Positions 1-9,653 of a stretch of DNA of 64,000 nt are shown one piece after another. Both the position numbers and the translations under genes were made by a program. The notes under the pieces were generated by a model that ran no database searches, was not told where the DNA came from, and worked only from the letters and a program-made list of their open reading frames with translations. This DNA comes from Lautropia mirabilis (GTDB lineage: Bacteria; Pseudomonadota; Gammaproteobacteria; Burkholderiales; Burkholderiaceae_B), in NCBI GenBank assembly GCA_945876565.1, contig CAMCOS010000001.1:95925-159924 (forward strand). Direction: 5' to 3'. Each line of letters opens with the position of its first letter. Position 1 is the first letter of the stretch.

Positions 1-927
1 AAAGCCCTCGCCGGCCTATGCGAGCACGGCCAGGTCGACTTTCAGGAATGCACTCATATCCAGACTGAGATTCAGACCATTAGTTTCAAGGACGGTCGCG
101 ACCTGAATGCGCTCGAAAAAGTCGGCGCTGACTGGACGGCGCGGGCAGCACTGGCACTGGAACGTCGAAAGCAGGCAGAGCCGCCTCTGCGCTCGGCCGA
201 GAAGCAGGTTGCCGCCAAGGAGCAGCAGGCAAGGGCACTGAGAGTCCGGCGCAACACTGCGGCGCTGGAGCAGGATCGCGGGCAACGTCTGCTTGAGGAA
301 CTCGAACGCTGGGAGAAAGCCTCCGGCTCGCCGGAAGCCGCAGATCAACTGGAAAAGTCGATTGCCCGCAGCGCTGAAATCGAACAGAGCATCAATGCCG
401 CGCGAGTGCAGCTCGCGACGCTCCAGCACGAAAGGTCTGCCCGTGAAAAATCGCTAGGTAAGTTGACCGATCTGCTCGTGCAGGAACTGCTTTCGAAGGA
501 AGCCGTCGGCGTCCTGGAGGTACGCGATGAAACCCGGCCATTCCGCCTTTCGCTCCGTGGTGGAGAAGCCTTCCGCGTGTTGGAAATCCTGATTGGCGAC
601 TTGGTATGCCTGCTCGACGCCAGCAACCCGGCCAGCGCCTTCCCCGGCCTGCTGATCCACGATTGCCCGCGCGAAGCCGACATGGGGCCGCGGCCCTACC
701 GCGATTACCTCCACTTGATCGAGCGCATCGAGCGTGAGGCGTACGGTGATGCTGCACCATTCCAGTACATTGTCACCACCACCACACCGCCGCCCGAATC
801 TCTTCAGGACGAGCCGTACCTGCGCTTGACACTTGATCCGAGTCACGACGAGGAGTTGCTGTTTGGGCGGCGGTTCAGAACGCAGGTACAAACAGAGCCC
901 CTTCAACCGGCAGAGCGGCAGACATGA
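1..927 (+). CDS. SMC/ABC-like coiled-coil ATPase, C-terminal part (5' truncated by window edge)
   Basis: Frame 1 is open from base 1 to TGA at 925-927. Long Glu/Arg/Gln-rich coiled coil, then GLLIHDCPREADMG (Walker-B/D-loop-like) and a C-terminal TTTTPPP...LTLDPSHDEELLFGRRF. The ORF track lists only the internal GTG start at 406. Confidence 0.7.
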   Translation, partial: KALAGLCEHGQVDFQECTHIQTEIQTISFKDGRDLNALEKVGADWTARAALALERRKQAEPPLRSAEKQVAAKEQQARALRVRRNTAALEQDRGQRLLEELERWEKASGSPEAADQLEKSIARSAEIEQSINAARVQLATLQHERSAREKSLGKLTDLLVQELLSKEAVGVLEVRDETRPFRLSLRGGEAFRVLEILIGDLVCLLDASNPASAFPGLLIHDCPREADMGPRPYRDYLHLIERIEREAYGDAAPFQYIVTTTTPPPESLQDEPYLRLTLDPSHDEELLFGRRFRTQVQTEPLQPAERQT

Positions 928-3900
928 CCATCATTCAGGCGAAATATCAACAGCTGGCTCCGCGAAGCGACTTCCTGAGCGATGTCGTTGTATTGGCACA
1001 GGCATGGAAGAAGACCCATACGGCAATCCGGAAACACAACTGGTACGCCGATATGCTGGAGCTTGATTGCTCAACGGTCGACCTTCAACGCCAGCTAGGT
1101 ATATGGGCTGAAGCTGTGACCCACAAGAATTTCGCGCCTGACTTCATGCGGTTGGTGCCTGCGCCGAAGAATTCACGATGGGAGTTCCCGACTGACCCTG
1201 AAAAGATTCAACTCGATGTGCTGGATATTCTCAGTACAGATGCAGAGCGCCTTCGGAAGCATGATCAAAACATTCAGTTTGATGCTTGGCGTGTAGCGGA
1301 GACTGGGGCGAAAGGTAATACGACAAGGGAGCAAAAACTTCGTCCCCTTGCGCATCTCTCCATCCGGGATCAGACCTTGGCGACCGCTGTGATGCTCTGC
1401 TTGGCAGACGCGGTGGAAAGTGCTCAAGGAGACACATCTGAACGAGACGGTATCAAAGCCCAGAGAGCAGGTATTTTTAGCTATGGCAACCGCTTGCATT
1501 GCCGATGGGATTCGTCCACCAAACCTCGCCCACGAGCATGTTTCGGCTGGGGAAACTCACGCACCTATAGCCAGTACTTTCAGGACTATCGGGTGTTTCT
1601 GGCGCGGCCACGCGGGGTTTGTGCAGAACTGGCCACGCAATTACCGGCCGGGCGTGAGCTCTACGTGGTTTCGCTGGACATCAAGTCGTTCTTCGATCAG
1701 GTTGATCGCACTGCGCTTGTCGGCCAGCTCAAGCAGCTCTATGCCGAATTTGCCGAAAGCTTCGGCCTTCCGGCTTCACTCTTGGCAGACGATGAATTCT
1801 GGAAGATAGCCGAGCGCATATTTTCATGGCAATGGGAATCGGCGGATCAACAGTATGCGCCGTTAATTTCACCCGACTCCCCGTTGCCGACGGGTCTGCC
1901 ACAAGGATTGATTGCATCAGGCTTCCTGGCCAACGCTTACATGATTGGCTTTGACCGTTTGATGGGCGAGGCACTCAATGCCTTGAGCCCTGAAAATGAC
2001 TTCATCATCCGAGACTATTGTCGCTATGTGGATGATATTCGGTTGGTCGTGGAGGCGCGACATGGCGATGGCGAGGATGCCGAAAAATTGGCGCGTGACA
2101 TCAGTGCTCGGCTTGATGAGCTATTAAAGCGACACATTTTGCAGATTGGCGCCAAGATTCCCCTGGTGTTAAACGATGAGAAGACGGCGGTAACACCGTA
2201 CAGATCGATATCTGCACAAAATAACCTGTCGGCCTTGATGGAGCTTTTGCAGGAAGCAATCAGCGGAACGTTCGATTTGGATTCTCTGGCCCAGGCTGCC
2301 GGTGGGCTTGATGGATTGCTCTGGATGTCTGAACAGTTGGACGATCCTCAGGCGCGGAAGAAGTCGCCGCTGGATCTGGCCAACATTGCAGTGCCCAACA
2401 CAGACGTTCGCGACGATACGGTAAAGCGATTCGTCGCAACCCGCATTGCATCGGCCCTCCGCATGCGCTTGGCGATGACGGATACCGAGGGAAAGGCGGA
2501 CAACGAAGCGGCGATCAATGATGAAGTGAACGCCGGGGCCGCATTGAGCCACGAGTTCGAGGCCATGGCGCGAAAGCTGATCAAGTGTTGGGCGGACAAC
2601 CCTGCCCTGGCCTTGCTGTTGAGAGTTGGATTGGATCTGTTTCCTCACCCCAGACTACTCGGGCCAGTGTTGGATGCGCTCGAAAGCAAGCTATACGCAA
2701 TCGCCAGGAAGGATAACGAGACGGCTTCCCATGAGGTGAAGGTTGCCGAGTATGTGGCCGCGGATCTGTTGCGAGCGGGAGCTTCGGAAACCGGCTACCG
2801 AGAGGATGCCGAATATCCAGACGCTGCTGATATTGGCCAGTATCGGCGCGACCTTGCCATATTTGCTCGACAAGTCTTGATCGAGCGAGAAAGTCATTCA
2901 CCTTGGTATCTCCGACAGCAGGCTCTGCTATTTCTTGCCTCAGTCGGTGATCATTCAGCAGCAACCACGGTATCGTCGGACCACCCTGATAATTATTCTC
3001 GGCTCCATCAGGCGATGCTCTATTCGCCTTGTCGCGATACCGATTTGGAAATTGCACTACCGCTTGCGCTGGTTGGGCAGCAACTCTCACCAGCTCCTGA
3101 CCGTTTCGCGGCTTGGCTAAACGAATGCCTTCGAGCCAGCAGAGATACCGAGGTAATTCGGCGAAGTGTGCTTACGGTGGCGCTCAATCGGCCTGACTTG
3201 ATTCAGGCCGCGATCAAGATAAGAACAGGCAAATCGGCAAGTTGGCGGCAGTTTGTGCCAACTTCGCTGAAGGCGTCACGCAATGGATCCACCAAGAAGT
3301 CGTTGCGGCTCGACAAGGGCGCTCGTTTACCGCTACTGCGGCTGATCTCTGCTCCGTTCAATCCTTTTTCTCAGGAGAACGGGTTGCTCGTGCTGGCGCA
3401 GGCATTGCTGGAGAAACCAGACATCGAGAAGATTCTCGCCGCTGGGTTGCACATCGGCGAAATTGAGGCGACGTGCAAGGATTGGTCACGGATTCAATCA
3501 CTGCCCGAGCACGAGCCGGACTTTCTCGAAATCACATTTGACCGTGACCAGGGGGTTGATCCTCTTTACGAGCCCCCTCCTTGGGTTGAGTCAGATGTGG
3601 CATGGCTCTATGGTTTGGGGAGAATCCTTCGTGCCTGCATTACGGGTGAGTTTGACTTCACGGCGGGACGCTATCTCACGACGGAGGATGCTTCACGATA
3701 TTACGGCCTGCGATCCACGTGGTTCAAAAGGCGGTTTGGATTATTGAACACCGGTCGCGGCCTGCTCGATGAGCCTGCGCCAATCTCGCCATGGCTCTCA
3801 AGTTTATTGTCCGTGTTACTGCAATGGCCGGGTACGGATATCAGGGGAGAGAACGCGGCGAAGCTACTCTGCGCGAAAACCCGCGTCGAAATTCTCGAGT

Positions 3901-4889
3901 CGATTCAGGAACGCATCGCCGTGCAGCGTGCGCTATATGGCGGTCAATCGGGTACGCCTATGTACGTTGTGCCAACTCAGGAGGATCTGCCTCCGGTTGC
4001 ACGACCCATGCGCATCGCAGTGGTTCAACCAATGCTCCCACGTCGGGACCAGTTCAACACCAAAGAACCATGCCGCTGGTCGGGGAAGCTGATGGCCGAA
4101 CATCGCCGCCACTTGGCTGAGGTGTGTCGCCTGACTCACCAGAAGCTGAAGACCTGGGTAAGCGCCCAGAAGGATGGGAAGGAAGACGACCGGAATCGCG
4201 AACCGATGGTTGATCTGATTCTATTTCCTGAACTGTCTGTTCACCCCGAGCACATTTCCCACCTGCGAGCTCTCTCAGATAAGGTTAAGGCATCGATATT
4301 CGTCGGGTTGACCTTTATCCAGCCCCCTAGGCATGCGGCCCCGATCAACCAAGGTTTGTGGCTGATCCGAACTGAAAATCCTGGTGGCGGAAGAACCCTT
4401 CAGTATGCCTGGCAAGGGAAAAAGCACCCGACTTCGCTCGAAGAGAAGATGGGAGTCAAAGGACATCGCCCACATCAGGTTCTGGTGGAGTTCCCTATCG
4501 GCACCCACACGCCAACGCGAGTGGCAGCCGCCATCTGTTACGACGCGACAGACCTGGCTCTGGTGGCTGATTTGCGCGAGCGGTCAGACGTATTTCTGGT
4601 TGCCGCGCTCAACCAGGATGTTCAGACTTTTGACAACATGGTTGCGGCTCTTCATTTCCACATGTACCAGCCTGTCGTACTGGCCAACATGGGCGAATTC
4701 GGTGGATCGACTGCTCAGGCGCCGCTGCCAAAATATGAGCGGCTGATCGCGCATGTCCACGGCGGCAATCAGGTTGCCGTCAGCGTGTTCGAGATAGATC
4801 CCAGTCTATTCAAGACGATTGCCAAGCCAAAACCCACACATGACTTGAAGACGCCTCCCGCTGGATACAAAGGCCGGCCACCATGTTGA
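924..4889 (+). CDS. Reverse transcriptase-nitrilase fusion, UG/DRT class-1-like defence RT (1321 aa)
   Basis: RT motif A (SLDIKSFFDQVD), motif B (PTGLPQGLIASGFLANAYM), YVDD box (codons 2025-2036). C-terminal carbon-nitrogen hydrolase: ILFPELSVHPEH (Glu codon 4230-4232) and AAICYDATD (Cys codon 4536-4538). Confidence 0.9.
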   Translation: MTIIQAKYQQLAPRSDFLSDVVVLAQAWKKTHTAIRKHNWYADMLELDCSTVDLQRQLGIWAEAVTHKNFAPDFMRLVPAPKNSRWEFPTDPEKIQLDVLDILSTDAERLRKHDQNIQFDAWRVAETGAKGNTTREQKLRPLAHLSIRDQTLATAVMLCLADAVESAQGDTSERDGIKAQRAGIFSYGNRLHCRWDSSTKPRPRACFGWGNSRTYSQYFQDYRVFLARPRGVCAELATQLPAGRELYVVSLDIKSFFDQVDRTALVGQLKQLYAEFAESFGLPASLLADDEFWKIAERIFSWQWESADQQYAPLISPDSPLPTGLPQGLIASGFLANAYMIGFDRLMGEALNALSPENDFIIRDYCRYVDDIRLVVEARHGDGEDAEKLARDISARLDELLKRHILQIGAKIPLVLNDEKTAVTPYRSISAQNNLSALMELLQEAISGTFDLDSLAQAAGGLDGLLWMSEQLDDPQARKKSPLDLANIAVPNTDVRDDTVKRFVATRIASALRMRLAMTDTEGKADNEAAINDEVNAGAALSHEFEAMARKLIKCWADNPALALLLRVGLDLFPHPRLLGPVLDALESKLYAIARKDNETASHEVKVAEYVAADLLRAGASETGYREDAEYPDAADIGQYRRDLAIFARQVLIERESHSPWYLRQQALLFLASVGDHSAATTVSSDHPDNYSRLHQAMLYSPCRDTDLEIALPLALVGQQLSPAPDRFAAWLNECLRASRDTEVIRRSVLTVALNRPDLIQAAIKIRTGKSASWRQFVPTSLKASRNGSTKKSLRLDKGARLPLLRLISAPFNPFSQENGLLVLAQALLEKPDIEKILAAGLHIGEIEATCKDWSRIQSLPEHEPDFLEITFDRDQGVDPLYEPPPWVESDVAWLYGLGRILRACITGEFDFTAGRYLTTEDASRYYGLRSTWFKRRFGLLNTGRGLLDEPAPISPWLSSLLSVLLQWPGTDIRGENAAKLLCAKTRVEILESIQERIAVQRALYGGQSGTPMYVVPTQEDLPPVARPMRIAVVQPMLPRRDQFNTKEPCRWSGKLMAEHRRHLAEVCRLTHQKLKTWVSAQKDGKEDDRNREPMVDLILFPELSVHPEHISHLRALSDKVKASIFVGLTFIQPPRHAAPINQGLWLIRTENPGGGRTLQYAWQGKKHPTSLEEKMGVKGHRPHQVLVEFPIGTHTPTRVAAAICYDATDLALVADLRERSDVFLVAALNQDVQTFDNMVAALHFHMYQPVVLANMGEFGGSTAQAPLPKYERLIAHVHGGNQVAVSVFEIDPSLFKTIAKPKPTHDLKTPPAGYKGRPPC

Positions 4890-4941
4890 ATCGCATTCAA
4901 ATATTTGCCATTGAAACAGCACGGTCCGAAGGAATAATCAG

Positions 4942-5658
4942 ATGACCCAAGAAACCACCCTGAGAATTTACAACGTTTATTGCGATGAGTCGTGCCACTT
5001 GGAGCACGACGGGCAGCCCATCATGGCGTTTGGCGCAACTTGGTGCCCCAAGGACGAGGCGCACCGGCTGGCCACCGAACTCAGGGACATCAAGAGTCGT
5101 CATCGCGCGCGAGGCGAACTCAAGTGGTCAAAAATTTCAGCGGCACGTCTTCCGTTCTACCTGGAGCTGGTCGACTGGTTTTTAGCCGAGCAGCCGCTGC
5201 ATTTTCGTGGCCTGGTTGTGCTGGACAAGCAGAATCTTGATCATGCGTCATTCAATCAGGGTGATCACGACGTCTTTTATTACAAAATGCAGTTCTCGCT
5301 ACTGAACAAAATATTGAGCCCCGATAGCCGGTATGCGATATATCTGGATGTCAAGGACACCAGAAGCCGCCTCAAACTCAAGAAACTGAAAGAGGTGCTG
5401 TGCAATAACGTGTATGACTTCACCAGCGACATGATTGGTCATATCCAGAACATTCACTCTCATGAATCTGAGCTGATGCAGGTGGCCGACTTTCTGACCG
5501 GGGCACTGGCCTATCGACATCGAGGGCTATCCGGAAATCCCGCCAAAATGCAGGTGATCGAGCATCTCGAAACCCGTTGGGGACGGTCGCTCTTGCAGGC
5601 GACCTCGTTACGAGAGCAGAAGCTCAATATTTTCCTTTTCCGTCCAAGGCAGGCATGA
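4942..5658 (+). CDS. DUF3800 domain protein (RNase H-like fold family)
   Basis: N-terminal YNVYCDESCHL, GELKWSKI, YLDVKDTRS and C-terminal SELMQVADFLTGAL are typical DUF3800 motifs. Confidence 0.8.
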   Translation: MTQETTLRIYNVYCDESCHLEHDGQPIMAFGATWCPKDEAHRLATELRDIKSRHRARGELKWSKISAARLPFYLELVDWFLAEQPLHFRGLVVLDKQNLDHASFNQGDHDVFYYKMQFSLLNKILSPDSRYAIYLDVKDTRSRLKLKKLKEVLCNNVYDFTSDMIGHIQNIHSHESELMQVADFLTGALAYRHRGLSGNPAKMQVIEHLETRWGRSLLQATSLREQKLNIFLFRPRQA

Positions 5659-5659
5659 C

Positions 5660-6136
5660 ATGGCCGCACATCCGACATGGCTGCCCGTAATATTTCCGAT
5701 GTCGCCTTGGTCAGAAGCAGTGATGGAAGCGCTTTATGCAATTTTCCGCCGCGACTTCGTCGACAACCCGGCGAGTTATCGAGGACACGGCGTATGGTTC
5801 TTCCCGGAAAAGGATCGCGGCAAGGAAAACATCTTCTGGCATTTGGTGGAGCGGGACGACAAGGGGACTGGCGCTCGCCTCCCGGATTTCCGTCGTTCTG
5901 AGAGATTGCCTTGGGCACGGCCAATGCTGGACAACCTGGGCCAGCCTGAAATTCTGGATTGGGACTATGCGGAAGGCGACAAAAGCATCCACACGTACGT
6001 ATGGCTCAAGGATTTCGACTATTTGATCGTGATGAAGAAGTACCCGAACGGGCAGCGCCGGTTGATAACGGCGTACTACGTCGATTACGAAAATACCCGC
6101 CGGAAACTACGGAAAAAATATGAGGGGCGGGTTTAG
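5660..6136 (+). CDS. Small protein, possibly BECR/RelE-like nuclease fold; family not securely assigned
   Basis: 158-aa ORF starting 1 nt after the DUF3800 stop. C-terminal DYLIVMKKYPNGQRRLITAYYVDYENTRRKLRKKYEGR resembles BECR-type toxin-like domains. An internal ATG at 5699 is an alternative start. Confidence 0.5.
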   Translation: MAAHPTWLPVIFPMSPWSEAVMEALYAIFRRDFVDNPASYRGHGVWFFPEKDRGKENIFWHLVERDDKGTGARLPDFRRSERLPWARPMLDNLGQPEILDWDYAEGDKSIHTYVWLKDFDYLIVMKKYPNGQRRLITAYYVDYENTRRKLRKKYEGRV

Positions 6137-6243
6137 ATGCTTGCAGAAATGAAAAGGCCGGCGCACGTGGCGTCGGCCCAACTCCTTCTGCCTTTGGCAG
6201 ATGAGATGACCAAATTATGGTCGTCTGATCGGCGGAAGTCAAG

Positions 6244-7023
6244 GTGTTCAACAGAGCCGGGGGGCGCATGCTCTCGGAGTTGAAGCTGCTGACACTGGCC
6301 CAGCTGGAGAAGGCCGCCATTGATTCCGGCTTTGATGTTGTTGGCGGGCTTGCCAGCAGGCTGATGTCGTTTCGTAGCAGCCAGTGTCCGCTGAAGGTTT
6401 GGCTCGGCATTATGGATGCTCGGCCACTGGTAGGCCTTTCCATGGCGAATGTTGCGGCCGAGATGGATCGTCTATCGATCTCAGCTCCTTTACCAGTTGA
6501 AGGTTGCCATGCATGGATCACCGCTGCGGATTTCGTTGATCTTGATCACTTGCTCGGTCGCGCTTTTGCACTATCACGAGCCCTTCCGAATCAGTTGCTC
6601 GAATCGTGGGAGCACCAGGTTCAAACGCTTTCTGCCACTGAACGTGAATCGGTTGTCCGCCAACGCGTAGGACAGGAGTTGTTTCGGGAGGGACTCCTGG
6701 CGCTCTGGGCTGGGCGTTGCGCGGTGACAGGTTTGGACGAACCCGTGCTGCTACGCGCCAGCCACGCCAAGCCGTGGAAGGATGCAAATGATGCAGAGCG
6801 CCTCGACGTCTACAATGGCCTGCTACTTGCGGCACACTTGGATGCAGCCTTCGACAAAGGCCTGATCACTGTGGATGAGAAGGGCATCGTCGTTCCAAGC
6901 CCAACATTGTCGCAACTGTCACTCCAGATACTTGGCCTGACCAGCGATCGGTCGATTGTGCATCTACGTTCCCAGCATCATCCCTATATGCGATGGCATC
7001 GGGAACATGTATTCCGGAAATGA
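6244..7023 (+). CDS. HNH endonuclease (HNH_2-like)
   Basis: GRCAVTGLDEPVLLRASHAKPWKDAN...LDVYNGLLLAAHLDAAFDKGLI is a classic HNH_2 core. GTG start at 6244 or ATG at 6268. Confidence 0.85.
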   Translation: MFNRAGGRMLSELKLLTLAQLEKAAIDSGFDVVGGLASRLMSFRSSQCPLKVWLGIMDARPLVGLSMANVAAEMDRLSISAPLPVEGCHAWITAADFVDLDHLLGRAFALSRALPNQLLESWEHQVQTLSATERESVVRQRVGQELFREGLLALWAGRCAVTGLDEPVLLRASHAKPWKDANDAERLDVYNGLLLAAHLDAAFDKGLITVDEKGIVVPSPTLSQLSLQILGLTSDRSIVHLRSQHHPYMRWHREHVFRK

Positions 7024-7236
7024 GTAGCCTTAACAGTGCTCGGCAACCTGATCGCTTGAAACACGTTCCTTTGTCATCGAACTTGAGCAGCTTCAGCATG
7101 CAAGCGATAATACGTTTTTCCCCTAGTGTCGAGTATTGGCACGGTCTTCAAGCGACGAAAAAACAGGACAAGGAACCGGATAAATTTCCTAGTAGCTGTC
7201 GGCATCGCATAGAAGAATTAACAGGATAGATTAACT

Positions 7237-7824
7237 ATGCTACTGATGATCGACAATTACGATTCATTCACATACAACTTGGTGCAGTATTTTGGTGAAT
7301 TAGGCGAAGATGTTTGCGTATACCGCAACGATCAGGTAACGATAGAGGAAATTGAGAGCCTCCAGCCTGATCATATTTGCGTCTCACCCGGACCCTGCTC
7401 GCCTGCTGAAGCGGGTATTTCGGTGCCTTTGATCAAGCATTTCGCAGGCAAACTGCCGATTCTGGGGGTTTGCCTCGGGCACCAGTCGATTGGGGCCGCA
7501 TTTGGGGGGCGGATTGTTCGCGCCAAAGAGCTAATGCACGGCAAAACCTCCGACATCACCCACTTGGGCACAGACGTGTTTGCCAACTTGCCATCCCCAT
7601 ACACAGTCACGCGGTACCATTCTCTAGCCATTGAACGCGACACTTTGCCTCAGTGCCTGGTGGTGACAGCCGAAACACCGGACGGTGAAATCATGGGCAT
7701 CCGGCATCGGGATCTACCGATCTATGGCGTGCAGTTTCACCCAGAGTCGATCTTGACCGAGCACGGCCATGCGCTCTTGCAGAACTTTCTAAAACTGACA
7801 CACCCGATTGCCGCGGCAGCCTAA
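7237..7824 (+). CDS. trpG: Anthranilate synthase component II (glutamine amidotransferase)
   Basis: [32 protein letters not shown] motifs. Confidence 0.97.
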   Translation: MLLMIDNYDSFTYNLVQYFGELGEDVCVYRNDQVTIEEIESLQPDHICVSPGPCSPAEAGISVPLIKHFAGKLPILGVCLGHQSIGAAFGGRIVRAKELMHGKTSDITHLGTDVFANLPSPYTVTRYHSLAIERDTLPQCLVVTAETPDGEIMGIRHRDLPIYGVQFHPESILTEHGHALLQNFLKLTHPIAAAA

Positions 7825-7836
7825 CCGGAGACAGAC

Positions 7837-8868
7837 ATGACCATTACACCGAGTCAAGCGCTGTCTCGCTGCATTGAGCACCGGGAGATTTTTCATGATG
7901 AGATGCTGCACCTGATGCGCATGTTAATGCGCGGTGAAATGTCACCCACGATGGCAGCGGCCATCATCATGGGGTTGCGCGTCAAAAAAGAAACCATTGG
8001 TGAAATCACGGCGGCCGCCACGGTCATGCGCGAATTTGCCACGCCCGTAAAAACCACAAATGCGGCTGATTTGCTTGACCTGTGCGGCACAGGTGGCGAC
8101 GGCTCCAGCACCTTCAACATTTCGACCACCGCCATGTTTGTCGCCGCAGCAGCCGGTGTACCCGTGGCCAAACATGGCGGACGCAGCGCATCATCTCCAA
8201 GCGGAAGCGTCGACATCATCGAAGCACTTGGTGGGCGTGTCGATCTCACACCCGAGCAGGTGGCGCAATGCATCAGCGAAATCGGCATCGGGTTTATGTT
8301 TGCGCAGGCCCATCACAGCGCCATGAAGCACGTTGCACCAATACGCAAGGAACTTGGCGTTCGCACGATGTTCAACATCCTAGGGCCACTGACCAATCCG
8401 GCTGGCGCAAAAAACCAGATGATGGGCGTTTTCCATCCTGACCTCGTTGGCATTCAAGTGCGCGTGCTCCAGTCACTTGGCTCGCGCCACGTTCTGATCG
8501 TTCATGGTCGCGATGGCATGGATGAAGCATCACTGGGCGCAGCCACCATGGTGGGTGAACTCAAAGATGGCGAAGTGCATGAGTATGAAATTCACCCAGA
8601 AGACTTTGGCTTGACCATGATGTCAAACCGAAGCATCCGCATATCCACCAAAGAAGAGTCCAAGGCACTGGTGCTAGAGGCACTGGGCAACACCCCAGGC
8701 GCTGCACGTGACATCGTGGCCTACAATGCAGGCCTTGCGATCTATGCAGGCAACCGGGCCAGCAGCATGGCCGATGGCATCAAACAGGCGTTCGACCTCA
8801 TTGCCAGTGGTGCTGCACGTGACAAACTTGAGCAATTCTGTGCGCTCACTAGGAAATTGACTTCATGA
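7837..8868 (+). CDS. trpD: Anthranilate phosphoribosyltransferase
   Basis: [29 protein letters not shown] motifs; follows trpG. Confidence 0.97.
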   Translation: MTITPSQALSRCIEHREIFHDEMLHLMRMLMRGEMSPTMAAAIIMGLRVKKETIGEITAAATVMREFATPVKTTNAADLLDLCGTGGDGSSTFNISTTAMFVAAAAGVPVAKHGGRSASSPSGSVDIIEALGGRVDLTPEQVAQCISEIGIGFMFAQAHHSAMKHVAPIRKELGVRTMFNILGPLTNPAGAKNQMMGVFHPDLVGIQVRVLQSLGSRHVLIVHGRDGMDEASLGAATMVGELKDGEVHEYEIHPEDFGLTMMSNRSIRISTKEESKALVLEALGNTPGAARDIVAYNAGLAIYAGNRASSMADGIKQAFDLIASGAARDKLEQFCALTRKLTS

Positions 8869-9653
8869 GCAACATTCTGGACGAGATACTGGCTGTCAAG
8901 GCCGAGCAAGTCAAAGCGGCGCGCCAACTGCGTAGCGAGGCAGATTTGTTGCGCGAGGCGCAGGCGCGCCAGGATTTGCGCGGATTTGCCGCTGCCATCG
9001 AGGACAAGATCGCTAGCGGCAAACCGGCCGTCATTGCGGAAATCAAAAAAGCCTCGCCCTCCAAAGGGGTGATTCGAGAGGATTTCCATCCGGCGCAGAT
9101 TGCAGCCTCCTACGCGGCCGGTGGTGCAACTTGCCTATCGGTACTCACTGATGTGAAATTCTTTCAAGGCTCGCATGACTATCTACGCCAGGCCCGTGCG
9201 GCGTGCCCGCTGCCGGTGCTGCGCAAAGATTTCATGATCGATCCATACCAGGTCATCTCGGCTCGCGCCATGGGTGCGGACTGCATTCTGTTGATCGCTG
9301 CGGCGCTTGAAACAACCCGCATGCAAGAGCTGGAAGCTTGCGCCATGGAGTTGTCACTCGATGTGCTCGTCGAAGTTCATAACGCTCAAGAACTGGAACA
9401 GACGTTAACCCTCAAAACCAACTTGCTGGGCATCAACAACCGCAACCTAAAGACGTTTGAAGTGTCGCTAGACACCACGCTTGGCCTGCTTGATCAGATC
9501 CCGACTGGCAAGCGTGTGGTCACCGAAAGCGGGATTTTGTTGCGAGAAGACGTAAAACTGATGCGTGAGCACGGCGTCAATGCATTTCTGGTTGGTGAGG
9601 CCTTTATGCGGGCACCTGATCCTGGCACAGCATTGGCAGAGTTGTTTTTTTAA
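8865..9653 (+). CDS. trpC: Indole-3-glycerol phosphate synthase
   Basis: [38 protein letters not shown] overlap with trpD. Confidence 0.97.
   Translation: MSNILDEILAVKAEQVKAARQLRSEADLLREAQARQDLRGFAAAIEDKIASGKPAVIAEIKKASPSKGVIREDFHPAQIAASYAAGGATCLSVLTDVKFFQGSHDYLRQARAACPLPVLRKDFMIDPYQVISARAMGADCILLIAAALETTRMQELEACAMELSLDVLVEVHNAQELEQTLTLKTNLLGINNRNLKTFEVSLDTTLGLLDQIPTGKRVVTESGILLREDVKLMREHGVNAFLVGEAFMRAPDPGTALAELFF

Noticed and set aside
454-906. 150-aa minus-strand ORF under the ATPase
   Set aside because: Shadow ORF of the open + strand frame, with no recognisable domain.
924-4889. Retron (msr-msd plus RT)
   Set aside because: No upstream space for msr/msd, the protein is far larger than retron RTs, and it carries a C-terminal nitrilase domain.
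7099-7229. Possible trp leader peptide or small ORF before trpG (MQAIIRFSPSVEYWHG...)
   Set aside because: Only one Trp codon, no attenuator-like hairpin plus T-run seen, and no similarity recognised; likely chance.
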